Source: Victivallis vadensis (GTDB lineage Bacteria > Verrucomicrobiota > Lentisphaeria > Victivallales > Victivallaceae). Taken from it: a DNA stretch of 64,000 nt. Location: assembly GCF_003096415.1 (NCBI RefSeq), contig NZ_QEKH01000014.1, positions 62,001 through 126,000 of the forward strand, given 5' to 3'. Below are positions 63,700 through 64,000 of this stretch, in pieces (position 1 is the stretch's first letter; each line of letters opens with the position of its first letter). Position numbers and translations under genes: made by a program. The notes beneath the pieces are model-generated. The model had not been told where the DNA came from. It made no database searches and saw only the letters and a list, made by a program, of their open reading frames with translations.

Positions 63700-63964
63700 C
63701 ATATCCGTAAAAAATAAAGAAACTCGTTGATGAACAGATACTTTACACTTATACTGCTGGTGCGGACGGCTCCGTACTACCGGCATAGTTGTCGCCGGTG
63801 CCGTGTTCCACTCCGGCGGCGGCGAGGTCGGTTCAAGAAACTTGCACATGGTGTGAACTTATGCGCTTGCCATTATGAAAATACACCGGTATTCCCCGGC
63901 GGCGGCTTGCAAACCTTCCGAAATGTTATATATTATTTCAATTCAGGAGAACAGGCGTCAAGGA
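63700..63964. other. Intergenic gap with promoter for a gene at the window edge
   Basis: I see no gene in these 265 bases. Near the right end TTGCAA (63907-63912), 16 bases and TATATT (63929-63934) make a good promoter, followed by AGGAG at 63945. Confidence 0.55.
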
Positions 63965-64000
63965 ATGAATTACGGTAACGGCATTTTCACCACATCCGAT
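63965..64000 (+). CDS. Start of an unidentified gene (cut by window edge)
   Basis: An ATG at 63965 opens a frame of twelve codons (MNYGNGIFTTSD) that runs off the window. A promoter lies about 30 bases upstream, but the AGGAG site is 15 bases from the ATG, which is long. Too little is seen to name a product. Confidence 0.4.
   Translation, partial: MNYGNGIFTTSD

Overview
The window is about 64 kb of GC-rich bacterial chromosome. It most resembles a member of the Lentisphaerota, Victivallales type (gut or host-glycan degrader). This is inference from gene content, because no rRNA is present. The pointers are several type IV pseudopilins with an FTLIELL motif and a C-terminal H-X9-DG motif, many secreted or cytoplasmic glycosidases, GntR/LacI-type and AraC regulators beside them, and no SusC/SusD pair.

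Layout. 1-3884: end of an OmpR-type response regulator, its histidine kinase, and an ArnT-like glycosyltransferase. 4033-6390: CDF cation exporter and zinc alcohol dehydrogenase, with a clear terminator between them. 6777-7895: secreted SGNH esterase. 15858-7914 (minus): tight five-gene operon of GntR/LacI regulator, pseudopilin, DNRLRE-like protein, large secreted glycosidase and GH29 fucosidase. 16053-30712: mostly housekeeping and small catabolic genes (Sir2, ThuA, heparinase II/III-like, LD-carboxypeptidase, Na+/H+ antiporter family, FolD, GH99-like, PocR-AraC, FAD oxidoreductase), interrupted by a repeat-rich stretch at 28155-29230. 43807-31804 (minus): seven-gene operon of pseudopilin, GH95, MFS, PL8, TIM-barrel hydrolase, MFS and PL8, in which the MFS-PL8 pair is duplicated. 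51234-45711 (minus): GHL6-type hydrolase, pseudopilin and GH39-like hydrolase, with a divergent AraC gene. 52249-54533: YaiI protein, second GH29 fucosidase and a DedA-like protein. 54820-63699 (plus): secreted protein, pseudopilin, large secreted protein, GntR/LacI regulator, GH114-like hydrolase and sodium/solute symporter. A promoter and start codon of a further gene lie at the right edge.

How the genes fit together. Each of the four carbohydrate operons carries exactly one pseudopilin next to extracellular or cytoplasmic hydrolases, and three of the four have a regulator in or next to the operon. Uptake appears to use MFS or sodium symporters. My inference is a glycan-utilisation design in which a locus-specific pseudopilin takes part in secretion or surface handling of substrate.

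The most unusual signal is at the 5' ends of the pseudopilin genes. Three pseudopilin loci carry a repeat element placed exactly between the native Shine-Dalgarno/start codon and the FTLIELL segment. Two share a 278-bp repeat with an identical 58-nt palindrome that is read through in the same frame. The third is a 750-bp element bounded by perfect 25-bp inverted repeats, one of which supplies a new in-frame ATG. A further repeat family (28.2-28.6 kb and 55.98-56.33 kb) contains a hairpin whose two arms covary between copies.
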